Assembly: GCA_047605605.1 (NCBI GenBank) | Contig: JASGFG010000025.1 | Location: forward strand, 1-44,795 | Direction: 5' to 3' | From: JAATGA01 sp047605605 | GTDB taxonomy: Bacteria > Pseudomonadota > Alphaproteobacteria > Rhodobacterales > Rhodobacteraceae | Length of the DNA: 44,795 nt | Shown here: positions 24,428 to 32,672 of the stretch, one piece after another | Layout: every line of letters begins with the position of its first letter | Numbering within the stretch: position 1 is the stretch's first letter | The notes under the pieces: model-generated | What the model was told of the DNA's origin: nothing | The model's input: only the letters and a program-made list of their open reading frames with translations | Database searches by the model: none | Position numbers and translations under genes: made by a program

Positions 24428-26674
24428 CTAGCCCTCGCGGGCGGGGTCGAACCGCAGCAGCCGCAGCGCGTTCAGCGTGACCAGAACCGTCGCCCCCGTA
24501 TCGGCCAGAATCGCGATCCAGAGGCCCGTAATCCCCAGGATCGAGGTCACAAGGAACACCGCCTTCAGCCCAAGCGCCAGGGTGACGTTCTGCCGGATAT
24601 TGCCCATGGCCGCCCGCGCCAGCCGGATCAGCGCGGGCACATCCGCCACGCGGTCGCGCAGGATCGCCGCATCCGCCGTCTCCAGCGCGACATCGGTGCC
24701 CGACCCCATCGCGACCCCCACCCCTGCCTGCTTCAGGGCGGGCGCGTCGTTGATGCCGTCGCCGATCATCATGACGCCGCCGCCCTGCCCCATCTCGCGG
24801 ATCGCGCCCAGCTTGTCCTCGGGCAGCATTTCCGCCCGGAACTCCATCCCCAGCCCCCCGGCGATGGCCGCTGCCGTGCGGGGATTGTCGCCGGTCAGCA
24901 TCACCGGCGCGATGCCCAGCCCGCGCAACTGCCGCATCGCCTCGGCCGCATCGGCGCGCGGCTCGTCCCGCAGCGCGATCAGCGCCAGCGGCCCGCCCTC
25001 GCGAAAGACGGCCACGACGGTCTTTCCCTCGGCCTCCAGCGCCGCGGCCCGGTCGGCCCCTGTCGGGGCGATTCCCCCCGCCCCGGCGGCATGGCGGGGC
25101 GAGGCGACGGTGGCCAGCGCCCCGTCCACCAGCGCCTCGGCCCCCTTGCCCGGCAGCACCCGCGCCTGCGACGACGGCCGCGCCCGGATGCCCTGCGCTT
25201 CGGCATGGCGCAGGATCGCCTGGGCCAGCGGATGGCTCGACCCCGCCTCCACCGCCGCCGCCACGGCCAGCGCCTCGGCCCCGGTGACACCGGGCGCCGG
25301 GATGATGTCGGTCACGCGCGGCTTGCCATGGGTCAGGGTGCCGGTCTTGTCAAAGGCGATGTGGCGCACGCCCGCCGCCGCTTCGATCACCGCGCCGCCC
25401 TTCATCAACAGGCCGCGCCGCGCCCCCGCCGACAGCGCCGATGTGATCGAGGCCGGAACCGAGATCACCAGCGCGCAGGGACACCCGATCAGCAGCAGCG
25501 CAAGGCCGCGATAGATCCAGGTGTTCCACTCCGCCCCCGTCAGAACCGGCGGCACCACGACGACCAGCGCCGCCAGCCCCACGATGGCGGGCATATACCA
25601 CCGGCTGAAGCGGTCGATGAACCGCTCGGTCGGGGCGCGCGCCTCCTCGGCCTCTTCCACCAGCCGGATGATGCGCGAAATGGTATTGTCCGCGGCCGCG
25701 CGGCTGACCGCCACGCGCAGCGCCGCCTCGGTGTTGATCGAACCCGCAACCACCGCCTCGCCCGGCCCGCGGGCAATCGGCACGCTTTCGCCCGTGACCG
25801 GGCTTTCGTCGATGCCCGATATACCTTCGACGATCTCTCCATCGGCGGGAATGCGGTCTCCGGGGCGGACCAGCACCGTCTGCCCGACCTCCAGCGCCGC
25901 GGCGGGCACTTCGCGCAGGCCATCCGCGGTTTCCAGCAGCGCCGTCCGCGGCACCAGCGCCGAAAGCGCGCGGATGCCATCGCGCGCACGGCTGGCAGCC
26001 ACGCCCTCCAGCACCTCGCCCACGGCGAACAGGAACACGACCAGCGCCGCCTCCCCCGCCGCGCCGATGACGATCGCCCCGATGGCAGCGATCGTCATCA
26101 GGCTTTCGATGGTAAAAGGCTGTCCCATGCGCAGCGCCGCCAGCGCCCGCCGCGCCACCGGGATCAGCCCCACCAGACAGGCCACCACAAAGGCCCAGTG
26201 CCCGGCCCGGCCCGGCGCCAGCAGCTCGATCCCCCAGGCCAGGGCCAGCAGGAGGCCGGTGCCCGTCACCAGCCGCCCCTTGCCGGTCAGATACCAGGGC
26301 TTGCCCCGGTCGGCCGGGTCGTCATGCACATGGCCCGCGTGTCGGGACCCTGCGTCAGAGGGGTCGTGCCCCGCATGGTCGTCGTGGTCATGCCCGCTGC
26401 ATTCCCCGCCGCAGCCATGCCCCTGGCTTTCGGCGGCCGGGCTGTCCCCGCCCTGCCCCCGCGCCGCGATGCCATAGCCCAGGCGGCGCACCACATCCTC
26501 GATCTCGCCGGGCTGCGCCGCCCCCGGCTCCAGCCGCAGCGACAGCTTTTCCGACATCAGCGCGACCGAAACCTCGCTGACCCCCGGCAGGCGCGCAACC
26601 GCCCGTGTCACCTTCGTGGTGCAGGCCGCGCAATCCATGCCGCTGACCGTCCATTCCCGCCGCGTGCCGTCCAT
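24428..26674 (-). CDS. zntA: Zn2+/Cd2+/Pb2+-exporting P1B-type ATPase
   Basis: A 748-residue inner-membrane heavy-metal pump. An N-terminal HMA domain has the metal site GMDCAAC (Cys15, Cys18). A His-rich linker (about residues 86-118, with HDHDDHAGHD and RHAGHVHDD) follows. TGES is at 294-297, the transport-site CPC at 398-400, and the phosphorylated Asp442 is in DKTGTLT; later HP (SSHPLAQAI), TGDN and GDGINDAPAL motifs are intact. CPC and the divergent MerR regulator favour Zn/Cd/Pb over copper. The start has AAAGGA nearby; the longer in-frame ATG lies inside the region of the divergent promoter leader. Confidence 0.95.
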   Translation of the reverse strand: MDGTRREWTVSGMDCAACTTKVTRAVARLPGVSEVSVALMSEKLSLRLEPGAAQPGEIEDVVRRLGYGIAARGQGGDSPAAESQGHGCGGECSGHDHDDHAGHDPSDAGSRHAGHVHDDPADRGKPWYLTGKGRLVTGTGLLLALAWGIELLAPGRAGHWAFVVACLVGLIPVARRALAALRMGQPFTIESLMTIAAIGAIVIGAAGEAALVVFLFAVGEVLEGVAASRARDGIRALSALVPRTALLETADGLREVPAAALEVGQTVLVRPGDRIPADGEIVEGISGIDESPVTGESVPIARGPGEAVVAGSINTEAALRVAVSRAAADNTISRIIRLVEEAEEARAPTERFIDRFSRWYMPAIVGLAALVVVVPPVLTGAEWNTWIYRGLALLLIGCPCALVISVPASITSALSAGARRGLLMKGGAVIEAAAGVRHIAFDKTGTLTHGKPRVTDIIPAPGVTGAEALAVAAAVEAGSSHPLAQAILRHAEAQGIRARPSSQARVLPGKGAEALVDGALATVASPRHAAGAGGIAPTGADRAAALEAEGKTVVAVFREGGPLALIALRDEPRADAAEAMRQLRGLGIAPVMLTGDNPRTAAAIAGGLGMEFRAEMLPEDKLGAIREMGQGGGVMMIGDGINDAPALKQAGVGVAMGSGTDVALETADAAILRDRVADVPALIRLARAAMGNIRQNVTLALGLKAVFLVTSILGITGLWIAILADTGATVLVTLNALRLLRFDPAREG

Positions 26675-26728
26675 CTGCCATTCCTTTCGGCCGGGGGGGT
26701 CAGACCTGACTCTCCCCATCGAATCGGA

Positions 26729-26759
26729 TATATAGGACCTCTAGCAACTAGAGGTTCAA
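26729..26759 (-). promoter_or_regulatory. MerR-type promoter and operator of zntA
   Basis: On the minus strand TTGAAC and TATATA are separated by 19 bp, the stretched spacing that MerR-family activators untwist. The spacer and the edge of the -35 box carry the perfect inverted repeat ACCTCTAG (26737-26744), CAA, CTAGAGGT (26748-26755). The repeat lies 14 bases before the merR ATG, so the same site probably controls merR as well. Confidence 0.88.
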
Positions 26760-26769
26760 CGGGTTTCCC

Positions 26770-27192
26770 ATGCTTTCCATCGGAAAACTTGGCGTCGCGG
26801 CCGGGGTAAAGGTGCCGACGATCCGCTACTACGAACAGATCGGCCTGCTGCACCGCGCCGGGCGCAGTTCTGGCAACCAAAGGCTGTATGACGATGCCGA
26901 CCTCGACCGGCTGCGTTTCATCCGCCACGCGCGCGAACTCGGCTTTCCGCTGGATGCGATCCGCGAGCTGCTCGGCCTGTCGGATCGGCCCGATACGCCC
27001 TGCGATGCGGCCGATGCCATCGCCCGGCGGCAACTGGCCGCCGTCCGCGACCGGATCGCCCGACTTCAGGCGCTTCAGACCGAACTGGAACGGATGGTCG
27101 CCCAATGCGCCCATGGCACGGTCGCCGACTGCCGGGTGATCCAGGTGCTGGGCGACCACGACCTCTGCCTGCATTCACGGCACGAGGGCTGA
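26770..27192 (+). CDS. MerR-family heavy-metal regulator (ZntR/CadR/PbrR-like)
   Basis: A 140-residue activator. Residues 1-70 form the winged HTH (MLSIGKLGVAAGVKVPTIRY, QRLYDDADLDRLRFIRHAREL), and a dimerisation helix spans about 80-112. Candidate metal ligands are Cys78 (DTPC), Cys113 and His115 (CAH), Cys121, His130, Cys133 and His135; the CAHGTVADC pattern resembles zinc/cadmium/lead sensors more than CueR. It is divergent from zntA across the shared operator, which supports regulation of the pump. Its stop is four bases from the convergent rep stop. Confidence 0.92.
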   Translation: MLSIGKLGVAAGVKVPTIRYYEQIGLLHRAGRSSGNQRLYDDADLDRLRFIRHARELGFPLDAIRELLGLSDRPDTPCDAADAIARRQLAAVRDRIARLQALQTELERMVAQCAHGTVADCRVIQVLGDHDLCLHSRHEG

Positions 27193-27196
27193 TCCC

Positions 27197-28426
27197 CTAC
27201 CCCACCTCGATCCCGTCAAAGGCACCGGGCGACATGTCCTGCCAGAAGGCGGCAATCGCCTCGGCGTTCAGCGCCGACATCCAGCCGTGGCGGTCGAAAT
27301 CGTCGCGCGCCGCACCTTCCAGCCGCGCCATGAACAGCCGCCGGTCGGCATCGCGCTGCGTCGGCGTGCGCGCCGCCGCCAGATCGCGGATCCGCTCCAG
27401 CCGGCGGGCGCGGGGCGACAGGGGGGCCGCGGGGTTTCGCGGCGAAACCGTCGCCGTGCCTGCGGTTGCGGCGCCGGGGGCCGTATCCTCGCGCAGGACC
27501 TTGGCCAGATAGCCCGCGGCATTGCGCACCCCCTCCTGCCCGGCCACATAGTCCAGCTTCTGGCGCACCAGCGCCTCGCCATGTTCGGTCATCCACTGAC
27601 GCGCCAGACGGTCCGAAACCCCAAGCGCCCGCAGCCGGGCATAGACGTCGGAATTGCGCAGCCCCTCGCCATCGTCGAAATCCAGGATCGAAAGCTGCGG
27701 GTTCTCGGCGATCAGGAACCGGATTTCCGTCACCTGGCGGCCCATCTTGCGCACCTCGGGCGTGACCAGGATGTTCGAGGTCCGGTTCACCTCGGCCACG
27801 GCGGGCTTGATGATCTTGGCGTTCAGATGCTTGAACTCGTCATAATAAGGGCTGTCGGCCACGCCCATCAGCCGCCGGAACAGCTCGATCGTCCACCATC
27901 CGGTCGACCCCGTCCGCACGAAGCGATAGCAGTTCTCGTAAAGCGCCAGCGCGTGACCCGAGGTAAAGCGCCGCTGGATGTTCAGGTTGATCAGGGCAAA
28001 GACCTTGGGGTCGTGCAGCTTTTCCGCCAGCGCCGGCGAATAGGCGTATTCGCACACGCCCCCCTTCAGCCGGGCATAGGCAAGCAGCGCCGAAACCCCC
28101 CATTCCTGCCGTCCCTCGGCATCCAGCATGTCCCATTCCGCCACCGTCTCGGCCAGCCCCTTGAGCGAGGCCTTCAGCGTGTCGATGTCGTTGGAGTTGT
28201 AGCCGATCATCAGGCACAGCGTCCGCGCGTCGATCTGGTGCCGCGCAGCCGAGGTCAGCGTGTCATATGCATTCAGCAACAGCACGTTCGACAGCTTGCG
28301 CTGCAACAGCGTCAGCTTGCCCGAGACGTGGATCGCCGCCACATGCTTCTTGACCGCCCCGCGCCGCAACGGCCCGGTCAGAAGCTCGCGCGGAATGTCA
28401 TCGGAACCCGTGTCGCCCCTGCTCAT
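27197..28426 (-). CDS. Plasmid replication initiator, Rep_3 family
   Basis: A 409-residue initiator with the two-winged-helix layout of Rep_3 proteins. The first wing includes 'VKKHVAAIHVSGKLTLLQRK', then LSNVLLLNAYDTL; the second follows around residues 150-250 (INLNIQRRFTSGHALALYENC, WWTIELFRRLMGVAD, LNAKIIKPAVAEVNR). A C-terminal extension (about 290-409) may mediate contacts or control. It binds origin repeats and recruits DnaA/DnaB in known relatives. The start (MSRGDTG) follows AGGAAGGGG; a 73-codon longer frame reads through the repeat-rich origin region and is rejected. Divergent from parA across the putative origin. This gene marks the replicon as extrachromosomal. Confidence 0.9.
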   Translation of the reverse strand: MSRGDTGSDDIPRELLTGPLRRGAVKKHVAAIHVSGKLTLLQRKLSNVLLLNAYDTLTSAARHQIDARTLCLMIGYNSNDIDTLKASLKGLAETVAEWDMLDAEGRQEWGVSALLAYARLKGGVCEYAYSPALAEKLHDPKVFALINLNIQRRFTSGHALALYENCYRFVRTGSTGWWTIELFRRLMGVADSPYYDEFKHLNAKIIKPAVAEVNRTSNILVTPEVRKMGRQVTEIRFLIAENPQLSILDFDDGEGLRNSDVYARLRALGVSDRLARQWMTEHGEALVRQKLDYVAGQEGVRNAAGYLAKVLREDTAPGAATAGTATVSPRNPAAPLSPRARRLERIRDLAAARTPTQRDADRRLFMARLEGAARDDFDRHGWMSALNAEAIAAFWQDMSPGAFDGIEVG

Positions 28427-28493
28427 CTCGCCCCTTCCTGCCCGGTCCGATTCGCGCGGCCGGGCCTGTCGTTTCCGGCATCTTCGGCCAAAA

Positions 28494-28840
28494 GGTATCC
28501 ACAGGCAATATGCCTTCGGGAACCTGTCGGGCCGCCCCGCAAACGGGAACCTGTGGCCAGGGCCCTGCTCCAAAGGTTCCCGTTTGCGGGAGCGTGGGGT
28601 CTCCGAACCGGGGCAGCGGGACCGCCTTTCCCGGTTCGGTGCCAAAACCCGCTGTCATAGAGCCTGAAATGTCGGCTTTCCCCGCGAATCGGCGCCTTTG
28701 CCCCCGAATCCGGCCACCGCTCGTCCCGGAATCGGATACCTTTCCGCCCGAATGCGGATACCGTTCCCCGCTTATCCTAATGAATTTACTACATAATCCT
28801 GAGACAAAGCTTCTAAAGACTCTCAAGAACATCCAAACAG
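28494..28840. other. Putative replication origin (oriV)
   Basis: The gap between divergent rep and parA carries stacked repeats. GTATCCACA (28495-28503) matches the DnaA box at 8 of 9 positions. CGGGAACCT occurs at 28517, 28544 and inverted at 28574; the last two lie in a 17-bp perfect inverted repeat (28536-28552/28574-28590). A 10-bp inverted repeat CCGAACCGGG follows (28603-28612/28630-28639). Degenerate GAATC-centred units recur about every 21 bp (28686, 28706, 28729, 28750), two with GGATACC 22 bp apart (28734, 28756). TTATCCTAA (28772) begins an AT-rich tract to about 28835, a candidate unwinding element. From there to the parA start (28841-28963) no clear site is seen. Confidence 0.65.
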
Positions 28841-28963
28841 ATGCGCTGTCAGATGTCGATTTTCCGGTTTTTCAGGCAAAACGGCCGGAAGCGATTCACA
28901 TCACATCTGCCATGTGCCATAGTTCTGCGAACATCGCACCAACTCGCGGACATCTTCCCCAGA

Positions 28964-30358
28964 ATGGCACAGAAACCCGGTATCCCCAGCAAGGCCGATC
29001 TGCCTCCCTATTTCAACATTGATCCGGCCCAGGCGGCAAGCAAACTGTCACAGCCGATCGACACCGCGCGCTTTGCCAAGGCCGCCGCCTTTGCCGCCCG
29101 CGGGCGGGACGATCTGGCACGCCGGGGCTATGCGCCCGATGGCAAGAAACGGCTGCGCAAGTTTTCCACCTGGGAAGTCTGCAAGTATCTGATCCCGGTG
29201 AACCCCGCGCATCTGCGCCGTGTGCTGCGGCTGAACCCCGATCTGCCGCAGGGCGAGGGCGAGGCGGGCTCGAAATGGTTCACCCTGGACGAGATTCTGA
29301 CCCTGCGCGACCATTTTGCCGAGGAAGGCGCCAAGGACCGCGAATATCGCGCCTGGCGGCCCGAGGGCCTGCCGGCCAAGGTTGTCGCGGTCGCGAATTT
29401 CAAGGGTGGCGTCGGCAAGACCTCGACCGCGGCGCATCTGGCGATGTCGGCGGCGCTGGACGGCTATCGGGTGCTGGTGATCGACCTCGACAGCCAGGGG
29501 TCGATGACCTCGATCATGGGCGGCAAGGTCGAAGACGAATGGCAGACGGTCTTTCCGCTGCTGGCGCGGGACTATGCGTTAAGGCTTCGGGAAGAAAACC
29601 GTGTGAGAGAGGCGGCGGGGCAGGCCCCGCTGCCCTTCGACGAAACCCTGACCGAGGCGCTGGCGGTTTCGCCGCGAAACCTGGTGCAAAAGACGCATTG
29701 GCCGAACATCGACCTGATCGGGGCGCAGCTGAACCTGTATTGGGCCGAATTCCAGGTGCCGGTCTGGCGGATGCAGCTGCGGAACTGGGCGCTGTGGGAC
29801 GCGCTGAGCCACGCGCTGGAGGAGGGCGGGTTGCTGGACGATTACGACATCATCCTGCTGGATACGCCGCCCGCGCTTGGCTATCTGACGATCAATGCGC
29901 TGGCGGCGGCGGATATCCTGCTGGTGCCGCTGGGGGCCTCGTTCCTGGAATTCGATTCGACGGGGCGGTTCTTCGACATGATCTATTCCACCTTCGCCAG
30001 CATCGAAGAGGGCGAAAACCGCGTCCGCCGCGCCGATGGCCTGCCGGAGATGCGGTTTGAATGGGATGCGGTCCGGGCACTGGTCACGCGGTTCGACCCG
30101 GCGCAGCAGGCCGATCTGGGCAATGTGATCCAGGCCTATTTCGGCGATTTCATGACCACCTACCGGCAGGAAATGACGGTGATGGTGGGCCAGGCGGGCG
30201 AGCAGGTGTCGGGCATCTATGAAACCGATTACCGCGATTTCAATCGCGATACCTATGTGCGCGGGCGCGAGACCTTCGACCGGACCTGGGCCGAGGTGAA
30301 GGAAGTGATCCTGGGCACCTGGTGGCGCGACGCCCAGCTGGCAGGCAAGGAGGGCTGA
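28964..30358 (+). CDS. parA: ParA-family partition ATPase (RepA-like)
   Basis: A 464-residue type Ia ParA. The N-terminal ~135 residues are a DNA-binding extension with an HTH-like segment ('FSTWEVCKYLIPVNPAHLRR'), typical of plasmid ParAs that also autorepress. The deviant Walker A KGGVGKTS begins at Lys147, Walker A' VIDLDSQGSM follows, and Walker B is ILLDTPPALG. It segregates the replicon with ParB, whose ATG begins two bases after its stop. The start MAQKPG is chosen by family; it lacks a clear ribosome site. A 41-codon longer reading has no family support. Confidence 0.95.
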   Translation: MAQKPGIPSKADLPPYFNIDPAQAASKLSQPIDTARFAKAAAFAARGRDDLARRGYAPDGKKRLRKFSTWEVCKYLIPVNPAHLRRVLRLNPDLPQGEGEAGSKWFTLDEILTLRDHFAEEGAKDREYRAWRPEGLPAKVVAVANFKGGVGKTSTAAHLAMSAALDGYRVLVIDLDSQGSMTSIMGGKVEDEWQTVFPLLARDYALRLREENRVREAAGQAPLPFDETLTEALAVSPRNLVQKTHWPNIDLIGAQLNLYWAEFQVPVWRMQLRNWALWDALSHALEEGGLLDDYDIILLDTPPALGYLTINALAAADILLVPLGASFLEFDSTGRFFDMIYSTFASIEEGENRVRRADGLPEMRFEWDAVRALVTRFDPAQQADLGNVIQAYFGDFMTTYRQEMTVMVGQAGEQVSGIYETDYRDFNRDTYVRGRETFDRTWAEVKEVILGTWWRDAQLAGKEG

Positions 30359-30360
30359 AC

Positions 30361-31440
30361 ATGGCCAAACGCAGAAGTCTGGAGGTTCCGTCCTCGGACG
30401 ATCTGAACCGGCTGGAGGAGGAGTTCCGCCGCGAGGCGGTGGCGCCGCGGTCGGCCTCGATCCCGATCGCGCAGGTCGCGGCCGAAACGGCCGCTGCCTT
30501 CGATCCACGCCCGGCCGAGGCGCGGGCCGAGGCTGCGCGCGACAGGACCGACGCGCAGGCCTTTCGCGAGGCGCAGGGCAGGGGGCTGGTCATGCTGGAC
30601 CTGACCCTGGACGAGATCGACCCCGACGCGCTGGTGCGCGACCGGACGGTGATCGGGGCGGAGGAGCTGGAAGAGCTGAAAGCCTCCATCGCGCGCAACG
30701 GCCTGCGGCTGCCGGTCGAGGTGTTCCGGCGGGCCGAAGGGCAGGGGGCGGCCTATGGCCTGCTGTCGGGCTATCGCCGGCTGATGGCGGTGCGCGCGCT
30801 GCGCGACCTGACCCGCGACCCGCGCCATGACCGCATCAAGGCTGTGCTGCGCGAGCCCGAGGGGATGGGCGGTTCGTTCGCGGCGATGGTCGAGGAGAAC
30901 GAGATCCGCGCCTCGTTGAGCCACTATGAACGCGGTCGCATCGCGGTGATCGCGGCGCAGCAGGGGGCTTTTGCGAATACCGAGGCGGCGGTCGATGCGC
31001 TGTTCCCGGTGGCGTCCAAGGCGAAACGGTCCAAGATCCGGTCCTTTGCCCTGATCTTCGAGGAATTGGGCGACCTGCTGAAATTCCCCGACCTGATCCG
31101 CGAGAAGGACGGGTTGCGGCTGGCGCAGGCACTGCGCGACCGGGGCGAGGGGGTGCTGCGCGACGAGCTGGCCAGCCGCGACCCGCAGGATGCCGAGGGC
31201 GAGGCGGCGCTGCTGGAGGAGGTGCTGAGCCGCTTGTCAGCGCCCCGGCCCGATCCCCGCAAGGGCGGGCGGCCGCGTCGCGAGGCCGGGCCAAGGGCGG
31301 AGCTGTCCACCGGCTATGTCCTGGAGGGGGAGCAGGATGCGAAGGGCTGGCTGATCCGTATCGGTGGCAAGCGGATGGTCGACAGGGAACTGGTCGAGAC
31401 GCTGGTTCTGGAACTGCGACGGCTTCTGGACCGGGCTTAG
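30361..31440 (+). CDS. parB: ParB-family centromere-binding protein
   Basis: A 359-residue partner of ParA. The ParB/Srx nucleotide domain (about residues 78-190) has LDLTLDEIDPD, a G-x-R-R-like box in the form SGYRRLMAVRAL, and ENEIRASLSHYERGRI, the position of the E-N-x-x-R CTP motif. An HTH region ('AQQGAFANTEAAVDALFPVA') and a C-terminal dimer domain follow. Its parS sites are not identified; the AT-rich stretch downstream and the repeats upstream of parA are candidates. It is coupled to parA with no gap for an independent promoter. Confidence 0.93.
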   Translation: MAKRRSLEVPSSDDLNRLEEEFRREAVAPRSASIPIAQVAAETAAAFDPRPAEARAEAARDRTDAQAFREAQGRGLVMLDLTLDEIDPDALVRDRTVIGAEELEELKASIARNGLRLPVEVFRRAEGQGAAYGLLSGYRRLMAVRALRDLTRDPRHDRIKAVLREPEGMGGSFAAMVEENEIRASLSHYERGRIAVIAAQQGAFANTEAAVDALFPVASKAKRSKIRSFALIFEELGDLLKFPDLIREKDGLRLAQALRDRGEGVLRDELASRDPQDAEGEAALLEEVLSRLSAPRPDPRKGGRPRREAGPRAELSTGYVLEGEQDAKGWLIRIGGKRMVDRELVETLVLELRRLLDRA

Positions 31441-31470
31441 GCGTCAAGATCCGCGATTTCGGGATAAAGG

Positions 31471-31500
31471 GGGCCGCTTTTCGCGGCCCTTTTCCTTTTA
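31471..31500 (+). terminator. Intrinsic terminator of parAB
   Basis: A 7-bp stem GGGCCGC/GCGGCCC with a 5-base TTTTC loop is followed by TTTTCCTTTTA. It begins 31 bases after the parB stop. Confidence 0.9.
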
Positions 31501-31630
31501 TGTTTTATAATTCTGATAACTGCGACTTATCGTGGTATGTATATCACGCCGAGAAAGTATGTCTAGTGTTCATAACTGTCTATTTATGATCTCTATGATA
31601 TGAAATAGCTATAAAATATGGAACATTCGC
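31501..31630. other. AT-rich island (about 32% GC) after parB
   Basis: By direct count, 42 of 130 bases are G or C, against a strongly GC-rich surround. It contains ATAACTG twice (31516, 31572), a direct repeat ATGAT-CTCT-ATGAT (31586-31599) nested inside the inverted repeat CTATTT/AAATAG (31580-31608), and CGTG/CACG arms around GTATGTATAT. No reading frame is supported. It could be a partition site, a second unwinding region, or a remnant of transferred DNA. Confidence 0.6.
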
Positions 31631-32089
31631 GCGCCGCGCGGTAAGAGGTGGCACGCTCTGGGGTCGGGTTGCGCGGAGCGATGCTCTGCCGCTGGTCAAA
31701 CGCGCCTCATGGGCGGATCAGGACAAGAACAGCTTGGGGCGCGGGCGGGACGGATCGGGGCTTTGTTGTGCGTCCCCGTGAACGGACGGTGCGGCATCTG
31801 GTGGGGGCATGACCCTTCCGACCGCGTCGCGGCCCATCGGACTGACCCGAAACGCGGCGGCTTGTTTCGGCCGGCCGGGGCAACATCCCTGCATGTGCCG
31901 TTCATCGGCGCGCCGCGTGAAGACGATGGCGGCCCGATCGGGGTGGCCGACATGAAAGGCCTTCGCCGGATGGGGAGGGGCGGATCACCCGCAGCCGCAT
32001 TTCGGTTCGCCGGGGGCAGGCGATTGTGTTACGCCGGTCGCGGCGAATGCCCGGATGGGGCGAAGGGCTGGAAAATCCTTGCCCCGGCC
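31631..32089. other. Gene-free GC-rich stretch before the sigma-factor promoter
   Basis: Base composition returns to GC-rich. Open frames exist on both strands (such as 31709-32140 plus and 31696-31953 minus), but none has a ribosome site, recognisable domain or family-like composition. I see no intact transposase or terminal repeats. A decayed gene cannot be excluded. Confidence 0.4.
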
Positions 32090-32115
32090 GTAACAATCCG
32101 GCGGGTGGCCCGAAT
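32090..32115 (+). promoter_or_regulatory. SigF-type autoregulatory promoter
   Basis: GTAACA and CGAAT are separated by 15 bp. The GTAAC / CGAA pair is the promoter pattern known for NrsF-controlled ECF SigF in Caulobacter (spacing there about 16 bp). It lies just before the sigma gene, so it is probably recognised by its own product. The -10 element ends only 11 bases before the start codon, implying a very short or absent leader. Confidence 0.65.
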
Positions 32116-32126
32116 GGACTTCCGAC

Positions 32127-32672
32127 ATGGCGGGGCGTGAAGAAGACTGGTCCGCGCTGATGCGGGCGGCCAATGCGGGCGATGGTCGCGCCTATGCGCG
32201 GCTGCTGCATGACATTGCGCCGGTCGTGCGCGGCATCGTCCGGTCGCGGGCCGCCGCATTTGCCCGTGATGCGCAGGAGGACATCGTGCAGGACGTTCTG
32301 CTGGCCATCCACCTCAAGCGGCAGACATGGCGGCCGGATTGCCCGGTGACGCCGTGGGTCTATGCCATCGCCCGCTACAAGGTGATCGACGCGCTGCGCG
32401 CAAGGGGCGCGCGGGTCCACCTGCCGATCGAGGATTTCGCCGAGATCCTGCCGGCCGAACCCGCCGCCGACCCGACCGAGCGGAGCGATGCGCTGAAGAT
32501 CCTGGCCCAGCTCGACCCCCGGTCGGCCGGCCTGTTGCAGGCGGTGGGGCTGGATGGCGTGGACGCGACCGAGGCTGGCCGCCGGCTGGGGCTGAGCGAG
32601 GGCGCCGTGCGTGTCGCCCTGCATCGCGGGCTGAAACGCCTTGCGGAACTGAGGAACAGGCAGACGAGATGA
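32127..32672 (+). CDS. ECF RNA polymerase sigma factor, SigF/NrsF class
   Basis: A 181-residue group 4 sigma factor. Region 2 includes AQEDIVQDVLLAIHLKRQTW and 'VTPWVYAIARYKVIDALRAR'; region 4 has the HTH 'TEAGRRLGLSEGAVRVALHR'. The N-terminus (EEDWSALMRAANAGDGRAYARLL) matches the class, supporting this ATG even though no ribosome site is seen. The gene overlaps its membrane anti-sigma factor by four bases. Relatives respond to oxidative or metal stress; targets here are not known, and no second GTAAC/CGAAT promoter was found in the window. Confidence 0.93.
   Translation: MAGREEDWSALMRAANAGDGRAYARLLHDIAPVVRGIVRSRAAAFARDAQEDIVQDVLLAIHLKRQTWRPDCPVTPWVYAIARYKVIDALRARGARVHLPIEDFAEILPAEPAADPTERSDALKILAQLDPRSAGLLQAVGLDGVDATEAGRRLGLSEGAVRVALHRGLKRLAELRNRQTR

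Noticed and set aside
28861..28963. Imperfect hairpins and CATCTG/ACATC motifs as parS upstream of parA
   Set aside because: The pairings are short and interrupted, with no repeated unit convincing enough to call a centromere site.
31741..31800. GGGGCTTTGTTGTGCG resembling the end of some IS5-family elements
   Set aside because: No matching inverse end, target duplication or transposase frame was found, and the resemblance is from memory only.
32026..32045. Second possible SigF-type promoter (GTTACG ... CGAAT) upstream of the sigma gene
   Set aside because: The spacer is only about 10 bp and the -35 does not match GTAAC; the element at 32090-32115 is far better.
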